Below are positions 11,465 through 23,469 of a DNA stretch of 64,000 bases, in pieces. The notes beneath the pieces were generated by a model that saw only the letters and a program-made list of their open reading frames with translations, made no database searches and was not told where the DNA came from. Each line of letters opens with the position of its first letter. Positions within the stretch are counted from its first letter, which is position 1. The DNA is from Gnetum montanum (lineage: Eukaryota > Streptophyta > Gnetopsida > Gnetales > Gnetaceae): contig MNCI01010139.1 in NCBI GenBank assembly GCA_015680685.1, positions 71,624 through 135,623 of the forward strand, written 5' to 3'. The translations under genes and the position numbers were made by a program.

Positions 11465-12585
11465 ATAACCTTGTTATAAATCCAATCGATAAAAATAGGA
11501 AGCCTTAGCAAATTAATCAAACACTTTTAAGATCAAGGGTATTCAATACTTATTCTTTATATCATGCTTATTATTCAATAGTTTATAATCATCCTTCATG
11601 ATATATTATATTGGAAACTAAGTGGATGAAAACTAAGATGCTTTAGGGAACAAAATATTACTTTGATACATGAAGATTTTATGATTTTGAAAAATCTTTG
11701 CAAAGTTCCATTTTTTAATTTTCTTCTTTAGGAAAGTTATGATTTTCATATTTTCCTATTTACAAAATAGGCTTTTTGTATTTTCTAGTTTATTAAGTCT
11801 GGGCACTGCATTTTCTAGTTTATCATGTTATTGATTTTTCACTTTAGTAAGTTTAGGATTTTACATTTTCTAGTTTACCAAATCAAAGTTTCTGCATTTC
11901 CTAGCCTATCTAAGAGAGATTCTATATTCCTAATGTTTGGCTTTTTTTTTTTTCATTTTTGTGTTCTCTATTTTTTCATTTTTGTGCTTCCCTCTTTCAT
12001 CCCTTACGTTCAATTTTTCTTTAATTTCTTACCTACAAAAGGCTTTTGCACTATTAACAAAAGTGTAAAATGGAATTTGTTATTCCTTTTTGATGTTGGT
12101 ATAAGAATTACCTTAAGCATTAAAAGATTTGAAGCTTTTGTAAAGAAAAACAAAGAATCTATTAACTACTTGATTTGTAAAATGACCTTCTTTATATTGA
12201 TCTTGAAGTTCTTTTTAAGAAAAATAGATAAATTAAAATTAAATCCAATAGAAAAAATTTTAAAGTCAATCTTATGTTAACAAGCTTGTCGCTACAATAG
12301 AAATAACATATTTAAGAAGAATATTTATTAAGGGTTGTATTGGTCATTTTACAAGAAACACATTAGAAATCATAGTTATCTATTTTTATTGAATTATTTT
12401 CTTATATCATAGAGTTTTACCAAAATTTTATACTAAGATCTTGGAGTAACAAATAAAATCTTGGGCATAGATATGCATGAAGATAAAAGAAGTTGTAACC
12501 TATGGTTTTCACAAGAAAAATATATTCAATAAATTATCATGCAATTTGATATAATCTAATAGATACTCTATTAAAATTAATGTTC
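11465..12585. other. AT-rich spacer, no supported gene
   Basis: Pyrimidine-rich and AT-rich. The 151-codon plus-strand frame at 11,825-12,280 is phenylalanine- and leucine-rich with no motif, and looks like a product of T-rich sequence. A TTTCTAGTTTA phrase recurs several times between 11,780 and 11,880. The last part may be decayed upstream LINE sequence. Confidence 0.3.
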
Positions 12586-12589
12586 ACTT

Positions 12590-13375
12590 TGTCAACCTTT
12601 TGGTATATGGTGATGATGTAGCTCTCATCTCCAACTCTAAGGAAGGCTTGCAAAAAATCCTTATTTTCTTGGATGATTTTTTCTAGCATTCAGAAGTAAA
12701 GTCAATGTGAGAAAAAAAACCAAAATTGTGATGTGTGGTACTAAGAATATGGTTTACTTTTTCACTACTGGAAAAGACCCATTAAATATGACACGAACTT
12801 ATAGATACCTTAATCTACATCTTTCTCACAATTATAGTTTAGAGATGTGCATTAAACAGTGGATTGAGAACCTTATTTTATTTAAAAAGAAAATATCAAA
12901 GGAAAACCATCTTAGACTAGGAATTTAAAAACAATTATTTTTTTCTATTTGTACACCCAACTCTTTTGTATGGGGTTGGAGTGTGGGATCCTAGACAATA
13001 TGAGGAAATATAAGAAGTATAGAAATATTCTTTGCTAGAATAATTTCACGTTAAAACATAGGTACAATATCATTTTCTACTTTTTAAAGCAAATATGATG
13101 TCTTGAAAGATAGAAGATCTTTATTAATTTCTAGCACATATTCATAATGTCTCTTGTAGCACAACAACTAAATATTTGAAGGAAGTTTAGTTACTATACT
13201 ACAGAAAAAGTGGTTCTACTAGGGAATGATTTAGCTCAAAAAATTGAACATTGAGATGGATATTCTACATTATGATATAAGACAACTTCATAAGAGTATC
13301 AGAAACAAGGCACTTTTGTACATATGGAGTAACCTAACAAAAAATAAAAAATCTACCTAGATAACATTCGAGGAG
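12590..13375 (+). pseudogene. LINE ORF2 relic, 5' part (RT)
   Basis: Plus-strand RT of a plant non-LTR element. It shows LLVYGDDVALISNSKEGLQK (the Y-x-D-D catalytic box followed by the typical S-KEGLQ phrase), then a KVNVRKKTKIVMCG stretch matching the VN-x-x-KTK block, then a YRYLNLHLS part. Near 12,960-13,000 an LLYGVGVWDPRQ stretch matches the ILYGxxxWGP block. Stops and a short frameshift are present. The reading continues after the solo LTR at 13,376-14,282, so both parts were one ORF before that insertion. Confidence 0.8.
13371..13375 (+). repeat. Target site duplication AGGAG (left)
   Basis: AGGAG directly before the solo LTR, repeated exactly at 14,283-14,287. A 5-bp duplication is the expected size for gypsy integrase. 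Confidence 0.8.
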
Positions 13376-14282
13376 TGAAAAGTCATTGTTGGTTGGCTAT
13401 GTTGACGAGGCTTCGTCGACGAGGTCCTATCGATGCATCTCCCCTTGCATCGACAAGGCCCCATCGACACAATGTCTGTCCATTGCCTATAAATACGTGT
13501 CGACCAATTGCATTTATGGCAATCTAGATTTTAGTAGCAATGAAGCTCTTGCATTTTTTCCATTTAAAAGTTAGAATTTTTTCCCCTGAGTGCCCAGAGC
13601 AGGAGTCATTAAGTGTACGGATCTTTATTTTAGCATTGTTGTACCTAAGCATGATAGTGTGTGCAATAATAAAGACAAGCTTTTTGATAAACCTTCAGCA
13701 CTTTGGAGAGATTAGATATTTTATTTATGCATTTACTATTTCCAATTATTTATTAAATGTTTTCAATTAATTATCAATTATTTTCTAGTTACTATGTTAG
13801 ATAAGCAATTAAGCTACATAGATTACATGCATAAGTACGACCGCTTCAAGCGTAACACGTATTCGCTTGGTAATCCTAGTAGCATTATTGCTTGGTATGC
13901 CCAATAACATAGCACTTGGTCACTCAGCAAAAGATACATGGGTTCAAGACATGTATAGAAATTGGGAACGGATACTTATGTTTGGGTTAGTTAAATTATT
14001 AGTTAATTAATTAATTTATATTAGTTAATAAAATTACTTTTATCTACATAAAAAATCTACATTGAACATAAAAAATGATAAAAATTGAATGCCTTAGTTA
14101 CACTTAACCATACCAACAAATGTCACAAGTGTAATTGGGAAGACAACAATTGACCTTAAGGCTAGAATCACTTCCTAAAGGGCTAGTGCGCTAGAAACGA
14201 CGGTGGTTTTAAAATTTGACCAGATCGTGCATGAACACTGTGATTTATATGGTTTGGTGTAGGGGTACCTTGTCACTCATTA
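13376..14282 (+). mobile_element. Solo LTR of the Athila-like family (A type)
   Basis: This 907-bp unit aligns with both LTRs of element A. Shared parts include the TCGA-rich stretch before CCTATAAATACG (TATA box near 13,490), GAGTGCCCA...AGGAGTCATTAAGTGTACG, the TAGTGTGTGC...AATAAAGA part and the final GTGTAGGGGTACC...CACTCATTA. It starts TGAAAAG, about ten bases inside the start of the A LTRs, and ends TTA instead of TCA. Exact AGGAG copies flank it. No internal retroelement sequence remains, so it is a solo LTR left by LTR-LTR recombination. It sits inside a LINE reading frame. Confidence 0.85.
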
Positions 14283-14287
14283 AGGAG

Positions 14288-14660
14288 GCATCAATAAAAG
14301 AAAAAACTTATTTATCTACTACTATATCCTATCACTTATGTTGTCAAATTAGTTAAGCAAGATTAGGCTCCCATTATTTTAGAATTAAAATAGGAAGATA
14401 GGTCCAAATTTCAATAGAAGAGAGAAATTTTCATTTATGCAATCAAAGAGAAATTGAAGATGAACGTCACATATTCCTAGAATGTCATGTTTTTAAGCAA
14501 AGTCATCATAAATGGAAAATTATAGCTAGTAGTTTTATTGAACTTTTTCGTATAGTAGCAACAAAAACTTGATAACTTTATTGAAGAAGTGTTTACTACA
14601 TATAATATGTATATTCATTCTATCTAATAGATCCTAAGTGTCTCTTAACATAATAAAAAG
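14288..14660 (+). pseudogene. LINE ORF2 relic, 3' part (zinc-binding end)
   Basis: Continuation of the LINE after the solo LTR. A SIKEKTYLSTTISYHL stretch leads to ARLGSHYFRIKIGR, then FHLCNQREIEDERHIFLECH, which matches the C-terminal CxxC...EDExHxxxxC part of plant LINE ORF2. The end of the element is an AATAGATCCTAAGTGTCTC phrase and AATAAAA at about 14,630-14,660. A related phrase ends the LINE at 62,490-62,530. A stop replaces one codon before ARLG. Confidence 0.8.
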
Positions 14661-14689
14661 AAATTCAGTTTCAGTTTTAATATGATGAT

Positions 14690-15395
14690 GCTAAATTTGT
14701 AGGTACCCCTTTGTTACTCATTTCACGTTTTCCTGATATTTATGTTCTAGTTTAATGTACATCTCTTATGCCTTATGCAAAATATAGTAGAAAGTTTAAT
14801 ATATGTCATGGTATGTACAAGATTGGATATTTCATTTGCAATTAGAGCAATGAGTAGATATATGACTAATCATGATAAAGATGATTTAATGTTTAAAGGG
14901 AACTAAAGAATGTTGTATCACGTATAAGAAAGATGATAGTGAGGTTGTGGTTTTTGTTAACTCTCATTATGTAGGTGTTTTGGAAAAGATAATATCTATA
15001 ATTAGTTATGTTTTTACTCTTACATAAGGTTTAATTTGTTGGATGCCAAAATTATAATTTATTGTAGCATTGTCTACCATTCAAGTGGAGCACGTAGCTA
15101 TCATAGAGGCTTGCAAAGAAGCTTTTTGGTTATAGGACATATTGGATGAGTTGGGCATTAAAAATGAAAAAATAAAAATATCTTGTGGTAAATAGAGCAT
15201 TATATATTTAGCCAAGAATCTAATTCATCACAATAGAAAAGATTTTATTTGGTTGAAATATCATAGGGTAAGTTAAATTATTGAAGAAAATAGATTGTTA
15301 CTTGAGAAAAATTGTATAAGTCCAAATTATGTAGATATGTCACCAAGGCCAATAGTATTGAAGAAGTTCAAGTAGTGCTTGGACTTCTTAAGCAT
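14690..15395 (+). pseudogene. Ty1/copia RNase H end of pol
   Basis: Copia RNase H in order: a GSLMYVMVCTRLDISFAI-like stretch, NSHYVGVLEK, SYVFTLT, ALSTIQVEHVAIIEACKEAF, LDELGIKNEKI, a block matching CDSQSAIHLAKNP (here SCGK, stop, SIIYLAKN), a decayed H-x-RTKHID block, and a CISPNYVDMSPRP end. The DSDYAG box reads NSHYVG, so the first catalytic aspartate is lost. Only the C-terminal end of pol remains; the 5' edge abuts the LINE tail. Confidence 0.85.
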
Positions 15396-15450
15396 ATAGA
15401 AAAGATGATAAAAATATTTGAATAAGGCAAAGTGAGTTTGGTGTAAATAT

Positions 15451-15900
15451 TGTTGACTTAATAACAAGTTATCTAGTACTTTTTCCTTCTCTCTATGATG
15501 TTTCTCTTTTTTATTTCATAGATTTTCCTTTTTTTATTTTAGGAACAATAATCAAATGTAAATTTGAGTTGTTGTTTAAGTTAATGTATAACATATACTA
15601 TCTTCTACTTATAATGTGGACATAAATAGTTTCATACATCAAATAATTAAGAGATGCTAGGTCATCGATACAAGCATATTGCAAGCTTATGATGAATCAA
15701 TTGTAGATAGTAAGAGAGAGAGAAACATTGTACTCATTGGTTGATATAAAATGAAATTCCTTGTCTTGACTATGATTTTTTCCTTCATATTCAAGGGTTT
15801 TACAAAAAATCTTATATATTTTGTTTTTCTTTAGTTCTATATATTCTATATTTCAATCAGTTTTTTGATATAGTAATTTCATTTTCTAATAGAATGTTTG
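15451..15900 (+). mobile_element. Probable copia 3' LTR, right end uncertain
   Basis: After the copia pol end and an AAAGTGAGTTTGGTGTAAA stretch (expected place of the polypurine tract), TGTTGACTTAATAACAAG begins. Some 270 bases later comes the stretch GTACTCATTGGTTGATATAA, then TTTTTCCTTCATATTCAAGG. This resembles the R/U5 part of plant copia LTRs. There is no second LTR to define the right end, so 15,900 is only a guess. Confidence 0.45.
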
Positions 15901-15904
15901 TGTT

Positions 15905-17300
15905 GAATGCTTTAAATTCGTAAAATGACTGTATCTCTTTGCTGGTCTGCACTCATCATTAATGCACAAAAATTTAACTTTTCTATTCATTGGACTTTCC
16001 TTCCCAAAATGTTTACAAATTGCAATGTTATTACTTAGTCATGACTTTAGGATTTCCATAATAGCAATTTCCATTTTCAATAAAAATGGTTGGTGGACCT
16101 AACCATGTAACAAAACTATCATAACACTTATCTTTCCACAAGGAGGAATTGGGTTCAATGCCTACTTTTGCTTATAGTGTACTACTAGTGGAGTAGTAGG
16201 GTAAATGTGAACTATTGTACAATAGTGTCCCATTACAAGGCTACTCAAAAATATGATATATATATATATAATTAGAAATTAATGATAGACCTCAATGTTG
16301 TCTATATCACCTATTGTTTTTAACAAACACTTTATATTCCCTTTTTGATGGAATAAAACCAAACTCTCTGCATTAACAAAATGGGATAGGATGAAATACC
16401 CATTGTTGTACATGCATATAAACTCAAAACATATAAACTTTACATAAATGCCAATGAAATTACTATTTACTTTCATCTTTTCTCTCTCTTTTCTTAAACC
16501 CCACAAATAATGTGAAGTGTAACAAGCATAAGTCATTCCAATTTAGGCAAGTCTTATTTCATTGAACCCTCTGCACAATAATTTTCATTTATCTTATAAG
16601 TCATGCTTTGTGTTTCTTGACAACTTCCAGCAAGCCTGACTGCTGCTATCATAGACCCATGTTTATTAAGCCACTCTACCATGACCTAGATGCATATTGC
16701 AAATCTGTGGCATTATTCTCTATACGTTCCCTTAGCATTCATGTTTTGCCACTGTCAAATTAATTGCTTTTATTTCATGTTACCAACATTAACAATATTT
16801 TTTTTTATAGATTATGTAATGCATCTGAATCATAAATACTTTAAGAATACAAATTTGACAATCCTTTATGATCTTTTTATATTATCCATGTAAATGAGCT
16901 TACTTCATGGTGACCTCCATTCGGAGGTGTGAGCGAAGGGAATTTCCTGCATCGGTTCCTGTATTTATTTATATACCCACAGGATTACCCTGAGAAAGTG
17001 ATGTTTTGTTAAATGCTTAATTCATAACGTGATATGATGTTTACGGTTTGTAGATGAAAGAAAAGCAACCGCCATGCAATTACATAGAGGAGAACCCATT
17101 GCATAACAATGATAAATCAAACTTATTATTTAACAGTACAGAACAATAAGCAAGTTATTTCTTAGTTTAAGCCTTTAGGAAGAGGAAGACTTTGTGTATG
17201 GGGAGGCTTGGAAGTGGGGTTGATAAAGGTAAGAATTGCATCAAGCAAACATCCTTGGAGGTCTATAAAATAGCCAAACAGTGAAATACTAAAAATGTAA
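15905..17300. other. Unassigned intergenic stretch
   Basis: No supported gene. It contains a TA microsatellite at about 16,255-16,270. Short frames at 16,279-16,536 (minus) and 16,690-16,893 (plus) have no motif. Base composition rises towards 17,300, where the chalcone synthase-like pseudogene begins. Confidence 0.4.
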
Positions 17301-17317
17301 AATAAGAAGGAACGGTG

Positions 17318-17810
17318 GGAGTTCTACGCAGCAAGTGATGCTGACGGAAGAGAGAAAGCCTTCAGGGCAATCGTTTCTCCGGGGCCGAAGCTTACCAGCA
17401 TTTCCAATCCAGTGGCAACCCCTCGCCCTGTAGGGGAGCACCCATTGACAACGGACCACCTGCGAATCTCCTACAGAATGAACAGAACCGATGCACTGGA
17501 CATGTTGCTGTTCTCTGCCAGAACATGCTGGCTAGCCAGCACCTTGCTCGGTTGCAGCGCCAGCTTAGCATCCACGGCATCCAGGATGGCTGCTCCGCCG
17601 GGGTGAGATATCCAGAACAGACTGCTCATCGGAATCCGGTATGCCCAGTGGCTTAACAGTCCTCTTGGTAAAGTAATTTATAATAGCGTATCAAGCGATA
17701 CACAGAGCAGTGCAGCACCACCTTCTTTTGGTTGGCAATTGGTAAAGCCAGCATCCATAGAAAATATAACCACGTCCTCAATGTTAGAGCACCTGTTTAA
17801 TAAGTAGAAA
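17318..17810 (-). pseudogene. Chalcone synthase-like (type III polyketide synthase) C-terminal fragment
   Basis: Reading leftwards from 17,620 the minus strand gives [20 protein letters not shown], then [29 protein letters not shown] and VSFGPGETIALKAF, ending at a stop near 17,322. These match the end of type III polyketide synthases: the FWIAHPGG block with the catalytic histidine, the GNMSSACVLFILDE block with the catalytic asparagine, and the GFGPG loop. A TAG replaces the codon after VLFIL. A one-base frameshift at about 17,620 separates an upstream KPLGIPDSD stretch, and the region between 17,660 and 17,800 keeps only a weak EGGAALL-like trace. It is GC-richer than its surroundings. Whether the ancestor made chalcone, stilbene or another polyketide cannot be told. 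Confidence 0.8.
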
Positions 17811-17814
17811 ATTA

Positions 17815-19761
17815 CAATGCCGGGTTGTCCATATTGGTTGTTGGATTAGAATTTTGGCCGATTTAGAAAAAAATCAGCTTTCAGGTTTATCGTCATTCTT
17901 GAAAACATGATTATGTGATATTTCCAGCTATATAAACACGGCACCAACTCAGGTTAAAACTTTGTATCAACGAGGTTAAATAATCTCCTTTCACGGATCT
18001 CCATTATCGCCATTAGCGCCAACTACGTGGGTTGAACTTTCAACCCAGTTTAGTTTCATGAGATGCACGTGAAACTACTTTCATGCCAAAATACAAACCA
18101 ATAGGTACTAAACACTTGTTTAAGATACACAATGAATGCTCTGAGCATGTCTAGTTTTCATTTCCATGAATAATGAGTTGTTTATTATATCACATTTTCT
18201 TTAGAGCTAAATCTTTATTCCTAAGTCATATTGCTACAAATTCATGCTCAATCTCTTACATTACTTTGTTATCCTTGTAATCTTTTTATCACTAAGTGTT
18301 TTTATTAGTTGAATCTATAGGTATATTGAAAAAATAATCCTTTGACAAAATGAACTATGAGAAAGGTTGGTGTGACTACAAATGGCTCAATGGTTTTGAG
18401 GTCATTTATATCTTTCAACTAATTTTGAAAAATGTCCTTTCTAGGGTAGGAAGAGAATTGCAAGACTTCTCGTTTTTAGGGATATCATTTGGAGTTTTCA
18501 CCTTCTACTTAAGGCTTCTTTTAGTCTAAGATATTTATTTTTAACAAACGTACATTTGATAATGACGTTCATCATATGTCGAGTGCTTTATCTATGTGAA
18601 GTTAAATATCATCAAATGTTAATGGAGAGAAAAATCCAAAAATCAATAAGTATAAAATTTTTTTTAGTTGCATATACTCTAATTACCAACACAAAGGGCA
18701 TAACTAAGGATCCCACCAAGAACAAGCCATGTATGGAATGGTAGTTTAAGAATTTTATTGGCACATAAAGACATTATTATAGGTTCAAAAAAACCTAGTC
18801 TAATGAATAAGACTAAATAGTACAAATTTTCATGGAAGGAAATCATGCATACAAAAGTTCAAGAAATAAAGTAATTGCCAATGTTGATTCACAAGTGATT
18901 AATATAAACTCAAGAATTATAAATATGTTGACCAATTAATCTCCATAATAAAATCCTAGTAAAATTAGAGTTACCCATGAGTTGTAAAACCAAACATTGA
19001 TAACTTGTCTATAAGATAAGTTGCATTGACTTTCTTTTCTAATTCATTCTTTCTTCCTCATACATATTCATAAAAGAATATAGCTTAATGTACAAACCTC
19101 AATAGGCTTCTCTTTCCTGGTAAGGCTAGACAAAATTATTTTTCTTTTGATAAGAAGGAAAAGGATTACAAACATAGAAAACTTATTTTAGAATTTCAAA
19201 AGGTTGTTTTAGTAAATATTCTCTTTCCCTCTTTGTTCTTTTTTTTCCTATTATTCTACTTACTATGCTAATTTTTCTTAACTAATCCATAAGTAGAGTC
19301 CTTTGGTTTCAATATTACCTTAGGTAAGTAATGAGAAAATTAGTTAAGGCTAAAGAAGAGGGAGGTATGTGGGAGGGAACTTCTTTCTCTAATTTACCCC
19401 TTATATGTACCATTATTCCTTACGGTAGTCTTAATAATTGAAGAGCTTCTTCTATAAGTATTTTAACTCCAACTCTAATTAGCTGATGTGATATCAAAAT
19501 ACTAGTTCTTATTCTTGTTAACAATACAATTATTAAAGACATCATTTTTGTTGTTAGTTGGATTATTCATGAGTTGAAAGGAGAACTTTAAATGCTTCAT
19601 GAACTATAGGATCATGTTTAAAATTTACATGTCTATATAATCTAAAAGAAAACCTTTAATATGTAAAGCATTTTGAAATGCAAATTCATTGATAACTTTG
19701 AATGAGTTTATAATTGAGGAATTTCCCTATATCATTTTATTCAAGATGATAATCTTGAAAC
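17815..19761. other. Intergenic stretch with promoter-like motifs at its left
   Basis: At 17,928-17,937 is a plus-strand TATATAAACA followed by a C-rich ACGGCACCAACTC. At 18,029-18,046 lies a near-perfect inverted repeat, GGGTTGAA then two bases then TTCAACCC, and a CACGTG core follows at about 18,067. It is next to the 5' side of the chalcone synthase-like pseudogene, so it may hold remains of that gene's upstream region. The rest, to 19,761, shows no supported gene. Confidence 0.3.
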
Positions 19762-19766
19762 ATTAT
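19762..19766 (+). repeat. Target site duplication ATTAT (left, element B)
   Basis: ATTAT immediately before TGATGAG; the same five bases follow the right LTR at 26,020-26,024. Confidence 0.85.
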
Positions 19767-20553
19767 TGATGAGGGGCGAGGTACCCTACACTCAACCATA
19801 CGAATACGAGCGTTACACGTGTGATCCGGTCGAACTCCACAGACAGACTAGTTGTGGCATCTAGACAGTTAGCCTTAGGTCGCAGTTCACTGTCTTCCCA
19901 CCTGGACAAGTATTATCTTTGTCACGTATGGTTTAGTCCAAAGTGAGGTGTATGATGTGCTTCTAATCTAATGCTACTCCTGAAGGCAATGGAAAGTAAT
20001 ATTAACTAATCTAGGAGAGAGAGGGTGAGAGAATCTAATCTAGCCTAAGTGCGATGAGCATCCGTTCCTTGATTATCCGTACACATCTTGGACTTCATGC
20101 ACGACTACTATTGGGATTACCAAGCGTAGATCCTAGGTACGCTACTCGATTACCAAGTAGTCATAATTAAATGCTCGTAATCAATTCATACTCATTCTGT
20201 GTTTAATAGGAGTTTAAGGGTGAGAAGATATTAACTAGGAAAGTAGTAAATAACAATTAATTAAATGATTAATCTAAGTGAATGCTGCAATGATGAAGTA
20301 ATCTCTATCTTTATTGCTGGTCATGTGCGTGTCCAAGTACGTCACACTTGAATAAAGGATGCTATATAATTACATTCACCACACTGCAAGCATACAAGGA
20401 GAGGAAAAGGGTTGAGAGAGAGAAAATCAAAACTAACTCTAAAAACTAACTTACCACCAACTGACTCTATCTACCTCTTATTTATAAATGAGGAAACAGG
20501 TTGCGATATCGCGGGTGCAATATTGCGACTGTCAGCAAATTCATGACTCATCA
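19767..20553 (-). repeat. Element B 3' LTR
   Basis: 787-bp LTR running TGATGAG...CTCATCA on the plus strand, the same as on the minus strand because the ends are inverted copies. It aligns with 25,189-26,019. On the minus strand it starts with a short GATATC-containing stretch (20,505-20,510) and a TATA box (TTTATAAATA, about 20,480-20,490), so its promoter part lies within the first 75 bases. Confidence 0.9.
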
Positions 20554-20566
20554 TACCCCCACGACT
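20554..20566 (-). other. Element B polypurine tract
   Basis: The minus strand reads AGTCGTGGGGGTA directly before the 3' LTR. The same AGTCATGGGGGTA form precedes the 3' LTR of element A, and element C has it at its own left junction. It would prime plus-strand DNA synthesis. Confidence 0.75.
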
Positions 20567-20714
20567 GAATGAAAACTCGTCCTTAAGTTAAAGTGAGAAC
20601 AAGCTCCATTGATTACATAGTTAATAGGTATGGGATTATTGACTGGCTAGAATGGATTCATGCCATAGTGCGGAGTCATAACAAAATTGAGACACCACAC
20701 AAAAGAGAATCCTA

Positions 20715-21225
20715 TGATTACAAAATTGGATGGAACTCATGTAGTTCCTGGTGGCAGTGGCTCCTCCGTGGGTGTATTTCCCTTTTCTTGTGCTCCAGGT
20801 CTTTGGATTTGATGACGTTGAAGTATGGCCTGAAGTTTCTCCTCCTATAAGGCCTTGAGTGCCTTGGCATGCACGTAAGTTTGTGCTTGTGCCATAGAGG
20901 CACCCCAGTCATCCTTCTCTTTTTCTTTCACCATCCTTTTATTCTCTGTCAATAGTTTATTAAGTTGCTCGGTTCTGAAAGTGTCCAATTGGTTCCGAGC
21001 AATCCTTGAATAGAGAAATCAATAGTCACACCACAATTGTTAACCGTGGTTCCTTCTTCTTTATTGTGCCAAAATTGGTACATTACCCCTAAGTACCAGG
21101 CACCACTTTCAGAGAGGATAGGCCACAATGGGGACCCTTTGAGGTAATCCCTAATGGCCTCTGGAGCAAATTCTGTGAAAGGTCCAAAGTTTAATTCCAT
21201 AATCACTATAGTGAATATGGACCTT
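20715..21225 (-). pseudogene. Element B third ORF, shortened
   Basis: The minus-strand frame at 20,949-21,206 reads MELNFGPFTEFAPEAIRDYL and then a PLWPILSESGAWYLGVMYQF stretch. It aligns with the third ORF of element A near 44,671 (ELNIGPFLEQTPNEVQDQL then MWPIITSTGECHMGEIF). After a stop the sequence continues with a short lysine/glutamine-rich piece (HAKALKAL...EEKLQAILQ) and an EEPLPPGT end near 20,750, similar to the EPPLPRT end of the A ORF. The middle of the A ORF is missing. No known enzyme motif is seen. Confidence 0.6.
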
Positions 21226-21229
21226 TCAT

Positions 21230-23460
21230 GGATGGTCTGAACATAATCCTAGGTCAGCGTGAGATATCGTCCCTATTCAGATGTTGTAGCAGCTCCTCCT
21301 TTTGCCTACCTTGATTGTACAGTAGCAGGGTCTTCTTGCTGGATACTAAATGATTGTTCCTCCTACTCTACATGTTGTTTGGTAGGAACTTGTCCGTCAC
21401 CTCTCCTAGGTCTTTTAATCACACCTTGAATAGGACCTTCCTATTGTCCGCATTTTGGGGCCATCTACAATCACATGGGGCCAATCGTTAGTAAGGTTGT
21501 TACCAAAGTTAGGTTATATCTTACTGCTTTCCTTAATAGATTTACTTTATTTCCATGTGTTGTTAATTATTGGAATAACATGTCCCTGAAAGATTATAAT
21601 GTTGAGTCCTCTTTGCTTAGGTGGTTTCCAAATTTAATTTTCTAGTATAGCTAAGGGGATGAAATTGTTTTTGACACATTTTATTCTAAATTTTACAACT
21701 AATTACCCTTAAAGATGTCCTTCGGGTGATTTATGTGCTATTCGGCTTATGCCCCTCCCCCACGACTAAGCTGAACAATCCGGGTTCAAGTAGGTTCAAA
21801 CGGAATGAAAATCAGAGTACCAACAAGTGAGTTATGGATATGAAAGCAAGAGATGTGCAATTGCGAGTTGTAGAGAGGAATTGAAAAATTTTCCCTGTGT
21901 GAACAATTGCAAATGATGTTGATTAGCACAGGGGATCACGTATATGTATTTTCATTGAAGTTAGGGAACTTAGAGAATGTACCAAATTTTTAATATTTCT
22001 TTGAAATNCTTATCAATAAGGACCTCGGATGGTAGAGAAAAAGGCTATGTGNGGTTCCAGGGTAATTCAACTAGTTTTGAAGGCATGAAAATTATGATGG
22101 TGTGAAACTTATTAATAAGGACCTTGGATGGTAGAGAAAAAGGCTATGTGATGGTATATAGAAACGTTGATTTACAGGGATAATAATAATAGGGAAAGAA
22201 CATTATGAAAAATAGGTTGAGGGTAGGAAATGTTGTGTGTGAGCTATGTCATAAGTGAAGATTACAAAAGATTACACAAGTGGGTCCTCCCCAAAGCAGG
22301 TTTCAACCTATAATGCCCTTGTGTAACCACACTTAAAGTGTCCATGGTCACTAGAAGGGTTAAATGTAATCCACACTAACTCAACAAAACACACACATGT
22401 AAATATCATCGGAATGAGTTAAGAATTCTATGTTACACATGACATGATCTACAATTACATGAATAGTGAGATGAGACAAGATCTAGAAGGGGTCATAGAG
22501 ATTGGGACATGAGGTAACTGACCCAGGGCACAGTGAATCCTGCGTGAAAAGTATGATTAAGGTGTTATTATCCCATCATTCCAAGATCAGGACCAAGTCC
22601 ATTACTCTAATCAGTGACATCGCATTGTTTCATCCCATGATGAGGAACTATGAGAGTACCATAACAACAAGGTGTATGATCACTTGGTGTTTTGTTCAAG
22701 GGAGGAGTGATTTTTGTTGTGTGGCACTTCTCTTTTTTATTCTCTTTTTATTTTTTGAATACTGAATCTAGAGAAGCCGCCAACCTTCAGGCATGGGTGC
22801 ATGTCTTTCCAGTGGGGCCCCCTAGAATAGCATTGGATTTTTGAGTGCCCTTATGATTACTCTTACTCCCATTTTTCATTATATCTACAAGGATCTTAGT
22901 ACAACTACATTGCATGATAACGTCCACAGATGTCACCAAAGAGAATCCACAAGTCCCCTTGATGTCACACCCTAATCATTTCCTCTTGGTCCATCCTTCT
23001 TCATTCTAGGTACAATGAACACAAAATTACTTTTTAAGTTTTAAAAACGTCAAGAATATCACTGTACCCTCGAACATAACCTCTTATTTTTAGAGTGGAT
23101 GAGTGGGTGTAATGAGCTCACTATCCACATAATTGATCACTCGAGACTTGATAACATAGAACACACCTCAACCAATGAGCCACATGAGTGTTTTATTCAT
23201 AGATGAGATTACTTATAAAAACATAAAAAGACAAAAAGATAAAACAAGAAATTGAAAGATGAAAAAATGGAAAACAAAAAGTTGTAAAATTAAAGAAAAT
23301 GAAAGTATTTATTAATCCTGCTTGCTATTAGAATGGGGGATATCCCTCATAGCTAAATGGTTGAGGATGGCAAGAATTAATAAATGACGATGAAGATCTT
23401 TGCATGTTGAAAATATTGGAACTTGGCCTTACTTACCCCATCGGGGTTCACACACCTGAT
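21230..23460 (-). other. Element B 3' non-coding region
   Basis: Sequence between gag and the third ORF. It shares blocks with the post-pol regions of A and C. At 22,280-22,350 is GTGGGTCCTCCCCAAAGCA, also at 28,497 in C. At about 22,780 is AACCTTCAGGCATGGGTG, matching the reverse of about 43,085 in A. An imperfect direct repeat, TTATYAATAAGGACCT followed by YGGATGGTAGAGAAAAAGGC, lies at about 22,010 and 22,108. Single N bases occur at about 22,008 and 22,052. I see no coding sequence. Confidence 0.5.
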
Positions 23461-23469
23461 TGTAGTAAG

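Noticed and set aside
11825-12280. 151-codon plus-strand frame
   Set aside because: Phenylalanine- and leucine-rich translation of T-rich DNA, without motif or conserved partner.
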